From an uncultured Clostridia bacterium (lineage in GTDB: Bacteria > Bacillota > Clostridia > Christensenellales > Borkfalkiaceae), in contig CANQFB010000007.1 of the NCBI GenBank assembly GCA_947598205.1, positions 1 through 64,000 on the forward strand: a stretch of 64,000 nucleotides of DNA, given 5' to 3'. Under the pieces are notes generated by a model that ran no database searches, was not told where the DNA came from, and worked only from the letters and a program-made list of their open reading frames with translations. The position numbers and the translations under genes were made by a program. Below, one piece after another: positions 7,626 through 16,406 of this stretch (position 1 is the first letter of the stretch; each line of letters starts with the position of its first letter).

Positions 7626-8519
7626 ATGAATTTTACAAGTTTCGACGGGACGGAGGTCTTCGTGCGCGAATGGGCAGAAGTGAGCTCCCCCAAGGCCGTC
7701 GTGCAGATCGTGCACGGCATGACGGAGCACACCGCCCGCTACGATGCCTTCGCCCGTTTTCTGAATGAACGCGGGTACATCGTCGTCGCCGACGACCACC
7801 GCGGCCACGGCAACACCGACCCCGCATCCCTCGGCTATCACAAGGGGGATATGTTCGCCGACGTCGTGCGCGACGAGGCGTGCATCACCGATCATTTCAA
7901 GGAAAAATACAAGGGGCTCAAATACTTTCTCTTCGGCTTCTCCTTCGGTTCTTTCCTCACGCAGAGCTATATCTCGAAGTATGCCGATAAGATCGACGGC
8001 GCGGTCATCGCGGGAAGTTCGCACAAGAAGGACTTCGAGGTCTATATGGGCTCTTTCGTCGCGGGGCTCGGGTGCATGTTCGGCATGGCGAAAAAGCCCG
8101 CAAAACTCATCGAAAAGCTCTCCTTCGGCGCATATGCGAAGAAGTTTTCCGACGGAAATTGGCTCTCCGCGGACGCCGATAACAACGCCGCATACGAAGC
8201 CGATCCCTTCTGCGGATTTACCTGTTCCTTCCGCTTCTATAAAGATTTCTTCAAGGGGTTGCGCACGCTCTATACCAAAAAGTACAGGGCGGGGCTTAAA
8301 AAGGAGATGCCCATCCTTCTCGCCTCGGGGAGCGAAGACCCCGTCGGAAATATGGGAAAGGGCGTGAAAAAGCTCGATACCTTCTACAGGGAAAAGGCGG
8401 GAATGCAGAACGTGGAGATGAAGCTCTTCGAGGGCAGCCGCCATGAATTTTTGAACGAAAAAGAGGGCCGCGCCGAGAAATGGGGCGCCGTCCTCGCTTT
8501 CTTCGAGAAACATTGCTAA
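7626..8519 (+). CDS. Alpha/beta hydrolase, monoacylglycerol-lipase-like
   Basis: The 297-aa protein belongs to the serine aminopeptidase/Hydrolase_4 group. It has the oxyanion-hole motif HGMTEHTARYD (about residue 36), HRGHGNTD, nucleophile elbow GFSFGS (Ser about 106), acid in ASGSEDPVG (about 234-242) and catalytic His in EGSRHEFLNE. The family hydrolyses monoglycerides, lysophospholipids or other esters. There is no signal peptide, so it is probably cytoplasmic or membrane-associated from inside. It is a single gene with its own promoter. The exact substrate is unknown. Confidence 0.88.
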   Translation: MNFTSFDGTEVFVREWAEVSSPKAVVQIVHGMTEHTARYDAFARFLNERGYIVVADDHRGHGNTDPASLGYHKGDMFADVVRDEACITDHFKEKYKGLKYFLFGFSFGSFLTQSYISKYADKIDGAVIAGSSHKKDFEVYMGSFVAGLGCMFGMAKKPAKLIEKLSFGAYAKKFSDGNWLSADADNNAAYEADPFCGFTCSFRFYKDFFKGLRTLYTKKYRAGLKKEMPILLASGSEDPVGNMGKGVKKLDTFYREKAGMQNVEMKLFEGSRHEFLNEKEGRAEKWGAVLAFFEKHC

Positions 8520-8524
8520 AAGGT

Positions 8525-8880
8525 TGATGCGACCCCCCACCCTTGTCGCCCCTTATAGGGGAGATGTCACGCGCTCTGCGAGCGACAGCGGGGTTTCCAA
8601 TAACGTCATGTTGAGCTTGTCGAAACATCACCTTTTTCATGCCCCCTCCATGGGAGGGGGATCGAAGGGGGTGGGGTGTGCTTTTTAATTCGTCATGTTG
8701 AGCCTGCCGAAACATCACCGCAGTATAAAATAAGGTGATGCTTCAACTGCGTTCAGCATGACAAAATCAGAATGGTATACTGTTTCCCAATTTCACGTTT
8801 TCATGAAGGGGATCCTCTCGCCTGCGGCTCGGGATGACGGCGTGAACGGGCGGGATGACACGGTTTGCCCCGCGGCTCAG
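8525..8880. repeat. Mosaic of palindromic intergenic repeats
   Basis: The gene-free stretch after the hydrolase is made only of repeat pieces. The 71-bp element at 8692-8762 is an exact reverse complement of 41934-42004. A GGATCCTCTCGCC...GGGATGAC piece at about 8800-8870 also recurs inverted near 41.76 kb. No ORF or RNA gene is visible. Confidence 0.85.
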
Positions 8881-8890
8881 GATGACGCGC

Positions 8891-10414
8891 TCAATTCGTT
8901 AAAACAAACATCGCAAGGAACAAGAGGGCGATGATCCACGTCACGATCGAGATCTGCTTCACCTTCCCCGTGAAGAGCTTTACGAGCACGCACGAGATGA
9001 TCCCCACGCCGATCCCGTAGGAGATGGAATAGCCGAAGGCCATCACGGCGATGGTGAGGAAGGCGGGAAGGGCGGCGGCGGGGTCTGTCCAATCGACGTC
9101 TTTGACCGAAGTCATCATCAGAACGCCCACCCAGATGAGCGCGGCCGAGGTCGCGGCCGTGGGAACGAGCTTGGCGATGGGGGAAAGGAACATGGCGACG
9201 ATGAAGCACAGCGCCGTAATCAGCGCGGTAAAGCCCGTTCTTCCGCCCGCCGCGACGCCCGAGGAGGATTCGACGTAGGTGGTGACGGTCGTCGCTCCGA
9301 AGACCGCGCCTGCGCAAGTGCCGAGCGCGTCGGCGAGCATGCACTGGTTGGCGCGGACGGGGTTGCCGTTTTCATCGAGAAGCCCGCCCTTCGAGCAAGC
9401 CCCGTAGAGCGTGCCGAGGGTATCGAACATGTTCAGCATGCAAAGGGAGAGCGAGGTGGTGATGATGACGACGACGAGCTGTCCCGCGCCGATCCCGCCG
9501 AAGTTGAACCCGTTTGCAAAGACCTGCCCGACGGACTCCTTCCCCCAAGCGCTGAACGCCTTGAAAGGATCCTCGAAGCCGCTTGCGATGCCCGTGAACA
9601 CCTCCTTGCACCCATAGGCGTTCCATGCACAGCCGAGGCCGATCATGGCATAGTAGAGGGCGGCGGAGCCGAGCATGCCCCAAAGGATCGCGCCCTTCAC
9701 CTTGCGTTTGGTGAGCACGGCGATGGCGACCGCGCCGAGCAGGGCGATGAGCGCGCCCATTGCCCCCAAATATGTAACTTCCTTATTTAAGATATTGAAG
9801 GAAGCGAAGACGATCTTGCCTTCGTGAAGGTTCACGACGCCCGCATTGTTGAAGCCGATGAAGGCGATGAACATGCCGATGCCGACGGGCACGATATGTT
9901 TGACCTCGTTCGGAATGCCCGCGAGGATCTTCTTTCTTAAACCCGTCGCCGTGAGCAGGACGAAGATCGCCCCGCCGAGGAGCACAAAGAGCATGGCGTT
10001 CGCATAGGAAAGCCCCATCGAACCGCCGAGGAGCGTCCCCGTCACATAGGCGGTCGCCCCCAGCCCCGAGGCCTGCGCGAGGGGCATCTTCGCGACGAAG
10101 GCCATAAGCATCGTCCCCGCGATCGCGCCGAGGGCGGTCGCGATATACACCGCCCCGTAGCTCACATAGGGAAACGCCCCGTCCACCTGATACATATCGG
10201 GCACGATGAGGAGGGCGTAGACCATGGCCATGAAGGTGGTGATCCCCGCGACGATCTCGGCCTTGAAGGTAGAACCCTTTTTCGTTATGCCGAAGAACTT
10301 GTCCATCTTCCCCAAAAAGCCCCGATATTCTTTTTTGGGCGAGGGCTCTTGCGGCGTGCCTGCAGGCTCTTGCGTCTGCTCTTCGGCGGGCGCGGGCGAG
10401 CTGTTTTCTTCCAT
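8891..10414 (-). CDS. NCS2-family purine (guanine/hypoxanthine/adenine) permease, AzgA type
   Basis: This 507-aa protein has about 12-14 membrane helices after a Pro/Glu-rich cytoplasmic N-terminus of about 30 residues. AzgA-type signatures are FKAEIVAGITTFMAMVYAL, the substrate-site segment FDTLGTLYG (about residue 330) and TTVTTYVESSSGVAAGGRTG (about 372-391). It imports purine bases with protons. The ATG at 10414 follows AAGGGG. The N-terminal extension (EENSSPAPAEEQTQEPAGT) is longer than usual. No purine-riboswitch aptamer is visible in the roughly 30-nt leader. Confidence 0.92.
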   Translation of the reverse strand: MEENSSPAPAEEQTQEPAGTPQEPSPKKEYRGFLGKMDKFFGITKKGSTFKAEIVAGITTFMAMVYALLIVPDMYQVDGAFPYVSYGAVYIATALGAIAGTMLMAFVAKMPLAQASGLGATAYVTGTLLGGSMGLSYANAMLFVLLGGAIFVLLTATGLRKKILAGIPNEVKHIVPVGIGMFIAFIGFNNAGVVNLHEGKIVFASFNILNKEVTYLGAMGALIALLGAVAIAVLTKRKVKGAILWGMLGSAALYYAMIGLGCAWNAYGCKEVFTGIASGFEDPFKAFSAWGKESVGQVFANGFNFGGIGAGQLVVVIITTSLSLCMLNMFDTLGTLYGACSKGGLLDENGNPVRANQCMLADALGTCAGAVFGATTVTTYVESSSGVAAGGRTGFTALITALCFIVAMFLSPIAKLVPTAATSAALIWVGVLMMTSVKDVDWTDPAAALPAFLTIAVMAFGYSISYGIGVGIISCVLVKLFTGKVKQISIVTWIIALLFLAMFVLTN

Positions 10415-10445
10415 AATTTTTCCCCTTGTATTTCAGTGAAAAAAT

Positions 10446-10474
10446 ATTGTAACAAATTTCATGGCAAAAATCAA
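10446..10474 (-). promoter_or_regulatory. Promoter of the purine permease
   Basis: On the minus strand TTGATT (10469-10474), 17 bp, TACAAT (10446-10451). Confidence 0.65.
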
Positions 10475-10501
10475 TACCAAACGGAAAAAATCCCCGCGAT
10501 G

Positions 10502-10526
10502 AAAAAAGCCCTCCTTTGCGGAGGGC
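10502..10526 (-). terminator. Terminator of the SecB-like gene
   Basis: GCCCTCC/GGAGGGC stem (10508-10526) with a GCAAA loop, followed on the minus strand by six T. Confidence 0.85.
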
Positions 10527-10532
10527 GGGTTT

Positions 10533-10979
10533 TCAGTTGGCGTTCTTGGGATCGAAGTTGAGCGTGTATTGATCCCTGCGGTCGTCGGGAAAGAGGGTCG
10601 CGCCCGAGACGACGGGTAGGACGAGGGGATTGATGAGCGCGGTCGTCGTCAGTCCTGTCACCGCGGCGCGGAGGTAGGGGAACATCGTCTCCGTCGCGTT
10701 GATGGCGAAATCCCGCCTATCGTCCGGCGTGTTCATGTTGTTGACCTCAAAGATGCCCACGAGGCGCACGGTGAGGTTGAAGGGCTTGGGATCCTCGTCT
10801 TTGGATTCGATCTTACATTCCAAAATGACGACGTTGATCTTGGGGTTTTCCTTCGCCGTCTGGATGCGGCGGGAGAAGAAGGGCTTGATCTCGAATTTTT
10901 TATCGGCGGGGGCGGGGACGGGATTGACTTTGAAGAAAAGCTCGTCTGCCGTGATGCCTCTCATGGTGTAGTCGATCAT
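10533..10979 (-). CDS. SecB-like export chaperone family protein
   Basis: The 148-aa protein ends with an arrangement like the SecB fold: FAINATETMFPYLRAAVTG, then LINPLVLPVVSGATLF. The proteobacterial counterpart is LFPYAREIISDLV with an LLPPVNF strand. The middle has alternating beta strands (INVVILECKIE, FNLTVRLVGIFEV). SecB holds secretory proteins unfolded. Gram-positive SecB-like proteins are mostly uncharacterised, so the exact role is open. The ATG at 10979 has AAAGAGGT 8 bases upstream; a longer in-frame start at 11021 would lie upstream of the promoter. Monocistronic, with its own promoter and terminator. Confidence 0.65.
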   Translation of the reverse strand: MIDYTMRGITADELFFKVNPVPAPADKKFEIKPFFSRRIQTAKENPKINVVILECKIESKDEDPKPFNLTVRLVGIFEVNNMNTPDDRRDFAINATETMFPYLRAAVTGLTTTALINPLVLPVVSGATLFPDDRRDQYTLNFDPKNAN

Positions 10980-11011
10980 AAAATATACCTCTTTATTCAA
11001 AACTTTTTCAC

Positions 11012-11040
11012 ATTGTAGCACACAAACGGGGAAAAGTCAA
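11012..11040 (-). promoter_or_regulatory. Promoter of the SecB-like gene
   Basis: On the minus strand TTGACT (11035-11040), 17 bp, TACAAT (11012-11017). The leader is about 26 nt. Confidence 0.8.
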
Positions 11041-11066
11041 TACCCCGCATGAAATTCCCTGCGCGG

Positions 11067-13613
11067 CTATTTTTCCGTCGTCGGATTGAGCATATCGCAC
11101 AGCTTCACGCAGACGCCTGAAATGGGGAAGGCCGCGAGAATGACACAAACGATGAACAAAATCTGCGGGAAGGTGAACTTGACGGCGTCCCACCCGTCGA
11201 AGATGATATTCCCGATGGCGGGGATGGAGACGCACATGATGCAGATGCCCACCGATACGCCGTATAAAACGAGGCGCAGGGCGTTGAAGGGGGTGAGGAT
11301 GCGGAAGAGGATCACGAGCCCGCCGAAGGTGAGGGCGAGCATATACATCGCACGTTCATTCGCCACAAAGCCGTATTCCGCGGGCACGGTGAGCCCCGCC
11401 ACATAGACGCTCATCACGCATAGCACGAGGGTCAGCGCCCCGGGCACCGACCGCGACAGGACGTATGGGATGAACTTCCCCCGCACCCGTTCGGTGTTGG
11501 GTTGCAACGAGACGACAAAAGAGGGAAGGGCGGCCACGAACATCTCGAAGAGGAGCATGTTGTTGGTCGTGAAGAAGTATTGCTTCCCCATGAAGATGCA
11601 GATGAGGGCGAGCATGGTGATAAAGAGCGTCTTGGTGATATAGAGGGCCGCGCTCGACTTGATATTGTTGATGACCCGCCTCCCTTCAAAGACGACGGAG
11701 GGCAGGCTCATGAAGTTGTTATCCATGAGGACGAGGTGGGAGACGTTGCGCGCCGCCTCCGAACCCGAGGCGACGGAAATGGCGCAGTCGGCCTCCTTTA
11801 AGGCGAGAATATCGTTTACGCCGTCCCCCGTCATGGCCACGGTATGGCCCTGCTTCTTGAGCGCCTTCACGAGCACCGACTTCTGTTCGGGGGTCACGCG
11901 GCCGAACACGGTGTAATCGTTTGCGACGTTTTCCACTTCGAGATCGGTCAGCCCGTCCAAAGAGATGAACGCGGAGGCGTTCTCCACGCCCACGCGGCGG
12001 GCGACTTCGGAGACGGTCACGGGGTTATCGCCCGAGATGATCTTCATCTGTACGCCGTTATCGCGGAACCATTTGATGGTCTGGGCCGCATCCGAACGCA
12101 CATTGTCGGCGAGGGTGATGACGGCGGTGGGGCGGAGGAGGGAGGGGAGCTTTTCGCCCGCGATCGTGCCGTCGGAATGGGCGAGGACGAGCACGCGGAG
12201 GCCCGCCTGCGTATATTGCTTTACGAGCTTCGCGATCTTTGCGGGCATGGGGCGGAAGACAAATTCGGGCGCGCCGAATACATACGTCCCGAGATCTTTG
12301 AAGGAGACGGCCGAGTACTTCCGCTTGGAGGAGAAGGGGATCATCGCCGTCGCCGTGAGGGCCTTGGAGAGGCCGAATTTATCCTTGAGCGCGATGGAAG
12401 TCTGGTTGTTGTCGTCGAGGGCGGAGAGCATGCTCCCCATGATGTCCTCGAGGGTATAGCGGGTATCGTTGCTCAAGATGAGGCAGTCGTTGACCGTCAT
12501 CCTGCCGTCGGTGATCGTGCCCGTCTTATCGAGGCAGAGAACGTCTACGCGGGCGAGCATTTCGAGGGAATAGAGGTCCTGCACGAGGGTCTGTTTCTTC
12601 GCGAGGCGCAGAACGCCCACCTCCATCGCGAGCGAGGTCAGCAGAAGCAGCCCCGAGGGGATCATGCCGATGACGACGGCCCCCGTCAGCTGGATGGAAC
12701 GGTCGGTATCGTGGCCCGTCTGCCCCCAGTTGATCCAGAGCATGAGCGCGCCGACGACGACGATCAAAAGTCCGATGACGCGGATAAAGAGACGGATGGA
12801 GTTGATGATCTCCGATTTGGGTTTCTTATACTTTTTGGCCTTGGAGGTAAGGGAATTGAGATAGGTCGCCTCGCCCACGCGGTCCACGCGCACGCGGCAG
12901 GAACCGCTGGCGATATAGGAGCCCGCAAAGAGCGTCTCCCCGATGTTCTTTTTGACGGGCACGCTCTCGCCCGTGAGGAGGGATTCGTTGACCTCCACGA
13001 TGCCGTCGGCAAGTTTGCAGTCGGCGGGCACCTGCTGGCCCGTTTCGAGGAGGAGGACGTCGTCGAGCACGATGTCCTTGATGGGGATCGCGGTCTTCTC
13101 CCCGTCGCGTATGACCGTCGCCGTGGAGGAGACGAGGACGGAGAGCTTGTCGATCTGCCGTTTGGCAAGGATCTCCTGCACGATCCCGATGATGAGGTTC
13201 AGCCCGAAGATCCCCACGAAGAGGAATTGCGAAAGGCTGGCGTGCGCAAAGATGAGCGCGATCGCGACGAGCACGCACAGGAGGTTGAAGAAGGTGCAGA
13301 TGTTGCCGATGAAGATGCTCGCATACGACTTGGAGTACTTCCGCTTGACGTCGTTAAAGAGAAGCTGGCCGAAGCGAAGTTCGGCCTGCTCCGAAGTAAG
13401 CCCCTCCGAAAGGCGGGGGGAGAAGCGCTCCACCTCGTCTGCCGAGGGGATGCTTTTTGCATGGCGGAACTTCTTTCTCGCCTCCTTATGCGTATCGACG
13501 GGCTTGGGCGCGCGCGACTTATTATTCAATACGCGCGCGGAAAACGCCCTGCGGTGCGGCGCAGCCGGGGGGGTGGAGGTGCTTTGGGGATTCTTTCCGT
13601 CCTTCTTTGTCAC
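11067..13613 (-). CDS. P-type cation-translocating ATPase (CtpE/MgtA-like P2 group)
   Basis: The 848-aa pump has a basic Pro/Lys-rich N-terminus, a cation-ATPase N-domain (LSEGLTSEQAELRFG) and actuator loop LLTGESVPV. The phosphorylation site is CLDKTGTITDG (Asp about 362), and hinge motifs include MTGDGVNDILALKEADC. About ten membrane helices are predicted. Helix 4 reads IGMIPSGLLLLTS, with Ser where Ca pumps have Glu (PEGL). The closest known layout is mycobacterial CtpE, implicated in Ca uptake. Ion specificity cannot be assigned. The start is GTG at 13613 with AAGGAG upstream. Confidence 0.88.
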   Translation of the reverse strand: MTKKDGKNPQSTSTPPAAPHRRAFSARVLNNKSRAPKPVDTHKEARKKFRHAKSIPSADEVERFSPRLSEGLTSEQAELRFGQLLFNDVKRKYSKSYASIFIGNICTFFNLLCVLVAIALIFAHASLSQFLFVGIFGLNLIIGIVQEILAKRQIDKLSVLVSSTATVIRDGEKTAIPIKDIVLDDVLLLETGQQVPADCKLADGIVEVNESLLTGESVPVKKNIGETLFAGSYIASGSCRVRVDRVGEATYLNSLTSKAKKYKKPKSEIINSIRLFIRVIGLLIVVVGALMLWINWGQTGHDTDRSIQLTGAVVIGMIPSGLLLLTSLAMEVGVLRLAKKQTLVQDLYSLEMLARVDVLCLDKTGTITDGRMTVNDCLILSNDTRYTLEDIMGSMLSALDDNNQTSIALKDKFGLSKALTATAMIPFSSKRKYSAVSFKDLGTYVFGAPEFVFRPMPAKIAKLVKQYTQAGLRVLVLAHSDGTIAGEKLPSLLRPTAVITLADNVRSDAAQTIKWFRDNGVQMKIISGDNPVTVSEVARRVGVENASAFISLDGLTDLEVENVANDYTVFGRVTPEQKSVLVKALKKQGHTVAMTGDGVNDILALKEADCAISVASGSEAARNVSHLVLMDNNFMSLPSVVFEGRRVINNIKSSAALYITKTLFITMLALICIFMGKQYFFTTNNMLLFEMFVAALPSFVVSLQPNTERVRGKFIPYVLSRSVPGALTLVLCVMSVYVAGLTVPAEYGFVANERAMYMLALTFGGLVILFRILTPFNALRLVLYGVSVGICIMCVSIPAIGNIIFDGWDAVKFTFPQILFIVCVILAAFPISGVCVKLCDMLNPTTEK

Positions 13614-13654
13614 AGCGGTCTCCTTGCGGGATCTCGGTCACATTTTTCTTTTTT

Positions 13655-13684
13655 ATTATATCACGCGCCGCGCGGAAAAGTCAA
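13655..13684 (-). promoter_or_regulatory. Promoter of the P-type ATPase gene
   Basis: On the minus strand TTGACT (13679-13684), 18 bp, TATAAT (13655-13660). Confidence 0.75.
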
Positions 13685-13743
13685 AATTTCTCGCCTTGAA
13701 TTGAACTTTTTTTCGCGGTCGGCGCGAAGTGGGGGACAAAGCG

Positions 13744-13772
13744 TTGCGTTTCGGCCGCAAAAGGTGTATAAT
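13744..13772 (+). promoter_or_regulatory. Promoter of serS
   Basis: TTGCGT (13744-13749), 17 bp, TATAAT (13767-13772). The leader is only about 25 nt, so no T-box is present. Confidence 0.7.
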
Positions 13773-13803
13773 TGAGAAAAACCATTGCAAGAAAGAGGCA
13801 GGT

Positions 13804-15090
13804 ATGATCGATATTGCTTTGCTTCGCGCACAGCCCGAGCTCGTCCGCGAAAATATCAGAAAGAAGTTTCAGGAGCACAAACTCCCCCTCGTCGATGAGG
13901 CCCTCTCGCTCGATACGCGCCGCCGCGCCTTGCAGACGGAGGGAGATACCCTCCGCGCCTCCCGCAACGCCCTCTCCAAGCAGATCGGCCTCCTCATGCG
14001 GGAGAAAAAGACAGAAGAGGCGAACGCAGTCAAAGCGCAAGTCACCGCCGATGCGGAGCGGCTCGCCGCCGTCGAGAAGGAGACGGAGGAAGTCGAGGCG
14101 CGCCTGAAGGCCGTCATGATGCGCATTCCCAATATCGTCTCCAAGGATACTCCCGTGGGGAAGGACGATTCGGAGAACGTCGAGCGGCAACGCTTTTTGG
14201 AACCCAAAGTCCCCGATTTCGAGGTCCCCTATCATCTCGAAATTCTCGAAAAACTTTCGGGCATCGACATCGACAGCGCGAGAAGGACGAGCGGGCAGGG
14301 CTTCTACTACCTCACGGGGGATGTCGCCCGCCTGCACTCCGCCGTCCTCGCCTATGCGCGCGACTTCATGATCGATAAGGGTTTCACCTATTGCATTCCC
14401 CCCTATATGATCCGCTCCGACGTCGTCACGGGCGTCATGTCCTTCGAGGAGATGGACGGCATGATGTATAAGATCGAGGGGGAGGACTTATATCTTATCG
14501 GCACGAGCGAACACTCCATGATCGGGCGGTTCATGAACACCACCCTCGACGAAAAACAGCTCCCCGTCACCCTCACGAGCTATTCGCCCTGCTTCCGCAA
14601 GGAGAAGGGCGCGCACGGCATCGAGGAGAGGGGGATCTACCGCATCCACCAATTCGAGAAGCAGGAGATGATCGTCATCTGCAAACCCGAGGAGAGCGAG
14701 ATGTGGTACGATAGAATGTGGAATTACACCGTGGAGCTCTTCGTCTCCATGGGCGTCCCCGTCCGCACCCTCGAATGTTGCACGGGAGATCTCGCAGACC
14801 TCAAATACCGCAGTGTAGACGTGGAGGCATGGTCTCCCCGCCAGAAGAAATACTTCGAGGTGGGCTCTTGCTCCAACCTCACCGACGCGCAGGCCCGCCG
14901 CCTCGGCATCCGCTATAAGGGGGAGGATGGAAGCAAGTTCGCCCATACCCTCAACAACACCGTGGTCGCTCCGCCGCGCATGCTCATCGCCCTGCTCGAA
15001 AACCATCTCCGCGCCGACGGAAGTGTGAATATCCCCGAGGTATTGCGGCCCTATATGGGAAATAAAACTGAAATCGTTCCGAAGAAGTAA
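13804..15090 (+). CDS. serS: Seryl-tRNA synthetase
   Basis: This 428-aa class II synthetase charges tRNA-Ser. The N-terminal coiled-coil arm that reads the long variable arm spans about residues 1-110. The catalytic domain has motif 2 (CFRKEKGAHGIEERGIYRIH), the serine-binding LIGTSEHSM and LECCTGDLADLKY, and motif 3 (LNNTVVAPPRMLIALLENH). The ATG at 13804 is preceded by GAAAGAGGCAGGT. Motif 3 has APPR where many bacterial enzymes have AVGR; this is a known subgroup style, not a defect. Unlike pheST in this window it has no T-box leader. Confidence 0.96.
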   Translation: MIDIALLRAQPELVRENIRKKFQEHKLPLVDEALSLDTRRRALQTEGDTLRASRNALSKQIGLLMREKKTEEANAVKAQVTADAERLAAVEKETEEVEARLKAVMMRIPNIVSKDTPVGKDDSENVERQRFLEPKVPDFEVPYHLEILEKLSGIDIDSARRTSGQGFYYLTGDVARLHSAVLAYARDFMIDKGFTYCIPPYMIRSDVVTGVMSFEEMDGMMYKIEGEDLYLIGTSEHSMIGRFMNTTLDEKQLPVTLTSYSPCFRKEKGAHGIEERGIYRIHQFEKQEMIVICKPEESEMWYDRMWNYTVELFVSMGVPVRTLECCTGDLADLKYRSVDVEAWSPRQKKYFEVGSCSNLTDAQARRLGIRYKGEDGSKFAHTLNNTVVAPPRMLIALLENHLRADGSVNIPEVLRPYMGNKTEIVPKK

Positions 15091-15119
15091 TCAAGTTCAC
15101 AAATTTTGTTTTGCTTTCG

Positions 15120-15420
15120 GATAACCGTGTCATACCGAGCCCACACAGTGGGCGAGTGTATCCCCTTATACGAATGGCTCCTCCGTGGGAGGAGCTGTCA
15201 CGCGTAAGCGTGACTGAGGTGGGGCGTGTTCCGAACGCGTACCCACCCCCCTACCCCCCTCCTCGGGAGGGGGCAAGACATGTGGACGCGACACTTTGGT
15301 ACCGTTAAATCGCAGAGCTGCAAGCGAGACGGAAGGGGTGTCATTCCCATTCATATCAACACCCCCTCAGTCTCGGCATTGCCTCGACAGCTCCCCCTTA
15401 AGGGGGCGCCAAGGACACTT
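15120..15420. repeat. Mosaic of palindromic intergenic repeats upstream of the exonuclease
   Basis: Contains an inverted copy of the GTGACTGAGGTGGGG/GGAGGAGCTGTCACGC element (15172-15222; plus orientation at about 24.69-24.75 kb). It also has a CAGTC...GACAGCTCCCCCTTAAGGGGGCGCC element (15365-15411). The last repeat ends about 27 bp before the next start codon. No gene is visible. Confidence 0.8.
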
Positions 15421-15437
15421 CCGCCGCAATAATCTAC

Positions 15438-16406
15438 ATGCACTATATATTTTTTGACATCGAATGCGCCTGCGTCTACCGCAACGTCGCCAAAATATGT
15501 GCCTTCGGGTATGTCGTCACCGACGAGAACTTCAACGTGACGGCGCGGGAAGATATTCTCATGAACCCCAAAGGCAAGTTCCACCTCACCGACAGAAAGG
15601 GCGGCGAAGGTCTTGTTCTACCCTACGAATACGAGGATTTCAAGAAATATCCCCTCTTTCCCGCCCATTTCCGCAAGATCCGCTCCCTCTTGGAGGCGAA
15701 GGACGCCGTCGTCTTGGGCCATGCGACGATGAACGACGTCAACTATCTCAACCTCGAGACCAAGCGGTATCGCCTTCCCTCCTTCAAATTTGAATTCCAC
15801 GATACGCAGTTCATCTGGATGAACGTGACGGGGGAATACGCAAGGCAGGTGGGCCTCGGAACGATCGCGGAGAACTTGGGCGTCGATTTCACCCCGCACC
15901 GCGCCGTAGACGACGCCTATGCCACCATGCGGGTATGCGAGGCGCTCTGCCGCCGCGAGGGCGCGGGCGTGAAGGAGCTCATCGCGCGCTATCAGATCCG
16001 AGGCGGAAGGGTGGAAAATTATCGGATCACGCCCTGCGTCTCCATGGGGCAGAAGAGGTTCTATGTGGAGAAGGCGAAGGAGCGCGAGGTCTATCACAGG
16101 GCGCACGAGGAATTCTACCGCTACGTCAACAAATACATGCACCGCAGGAAGAAGGGGGGCGCGCTCGAGGGGAAGACCTTCTGTTTCGCAAAGGACGTCG
16201 AAGTGGACGTTCCCTCCTCGGTCAAGCTCGTCGCGGCGATCTTCTCGGCGGGCGGAAAATATACATCCCACCCCGGGGAGTGCAACGTCTATATCGCGCG
16301 CGAAGAGGGGGGGATGCGGTTCGACGCCGCGGCTTCGGCGGGCGCGGCTTTCATTCCTTACGAAAAATTGCAAGAGAAACTTTTGAGGAGGGGCGAAACG
16401 CCGTGA
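15438..16406 (+). CDS. DEDDh 3'-5' exonuclease (DnaQ-like) with C-terminal extra domain
   Basis: The 322-aa protein begins with ExoI motif FDIECA (Asp7, Glu9), followed by ExoII GHATMNDVNYLN (about residue 94) and ExoIII HRAVDDAYAT (about residue 154, the DEDDh His). Such domains remove nucleotides from 3' ends of DNA or RNA. Residues about 240-315 (GKTFCFAKDVEVDVPSSVKLVAAIFSAGGKYTSHPGECNVYIA) look like a BRCT-type module, so DNA repair is plausible. The ATG at 15438 is fixed by the ExoI motif at residue 5, yet no Shine-Dalgarno sequence is visible. It overlaps the next gene by 4 bp (GTGA). Confidence 0.82.
   Translation: MHYIFFDIECACVYRNVAKICAFGYVVTDENFNVTAREDILMNPKGKFHLTDRKGGEGLVLPYEYEDFKKYPLFPAHFRKIRSLLEAKDAVVLGHATMNDVNYLNLETKRYRLPSFKFEFHDTQFIWMNVTGEYARQVGLGTIAENLGVDFTPHRAVDDAYATMRVCEALCRREGAGVKELIARYQIRGGRVENYRITPCVSMGQKRFYVEKAKEREVYHRAHEEFYRYVNKYMHRRKKGGALEGKTFCFAKDVEVDVPSSVKLVAAIFSAGGKYTSHPGECNVYIAREEGGMRFDAAASAGAAFIPYEKLQEKLLRRGETP

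Noticed and set aside
11844..13775. Long plus-strand frame opposite the P-type ATPase
   Set aside because: Shadow of the ATPase in a high-GC gene; the translation is rich in Asp/Gly/His runs and has no ribosome binding site.
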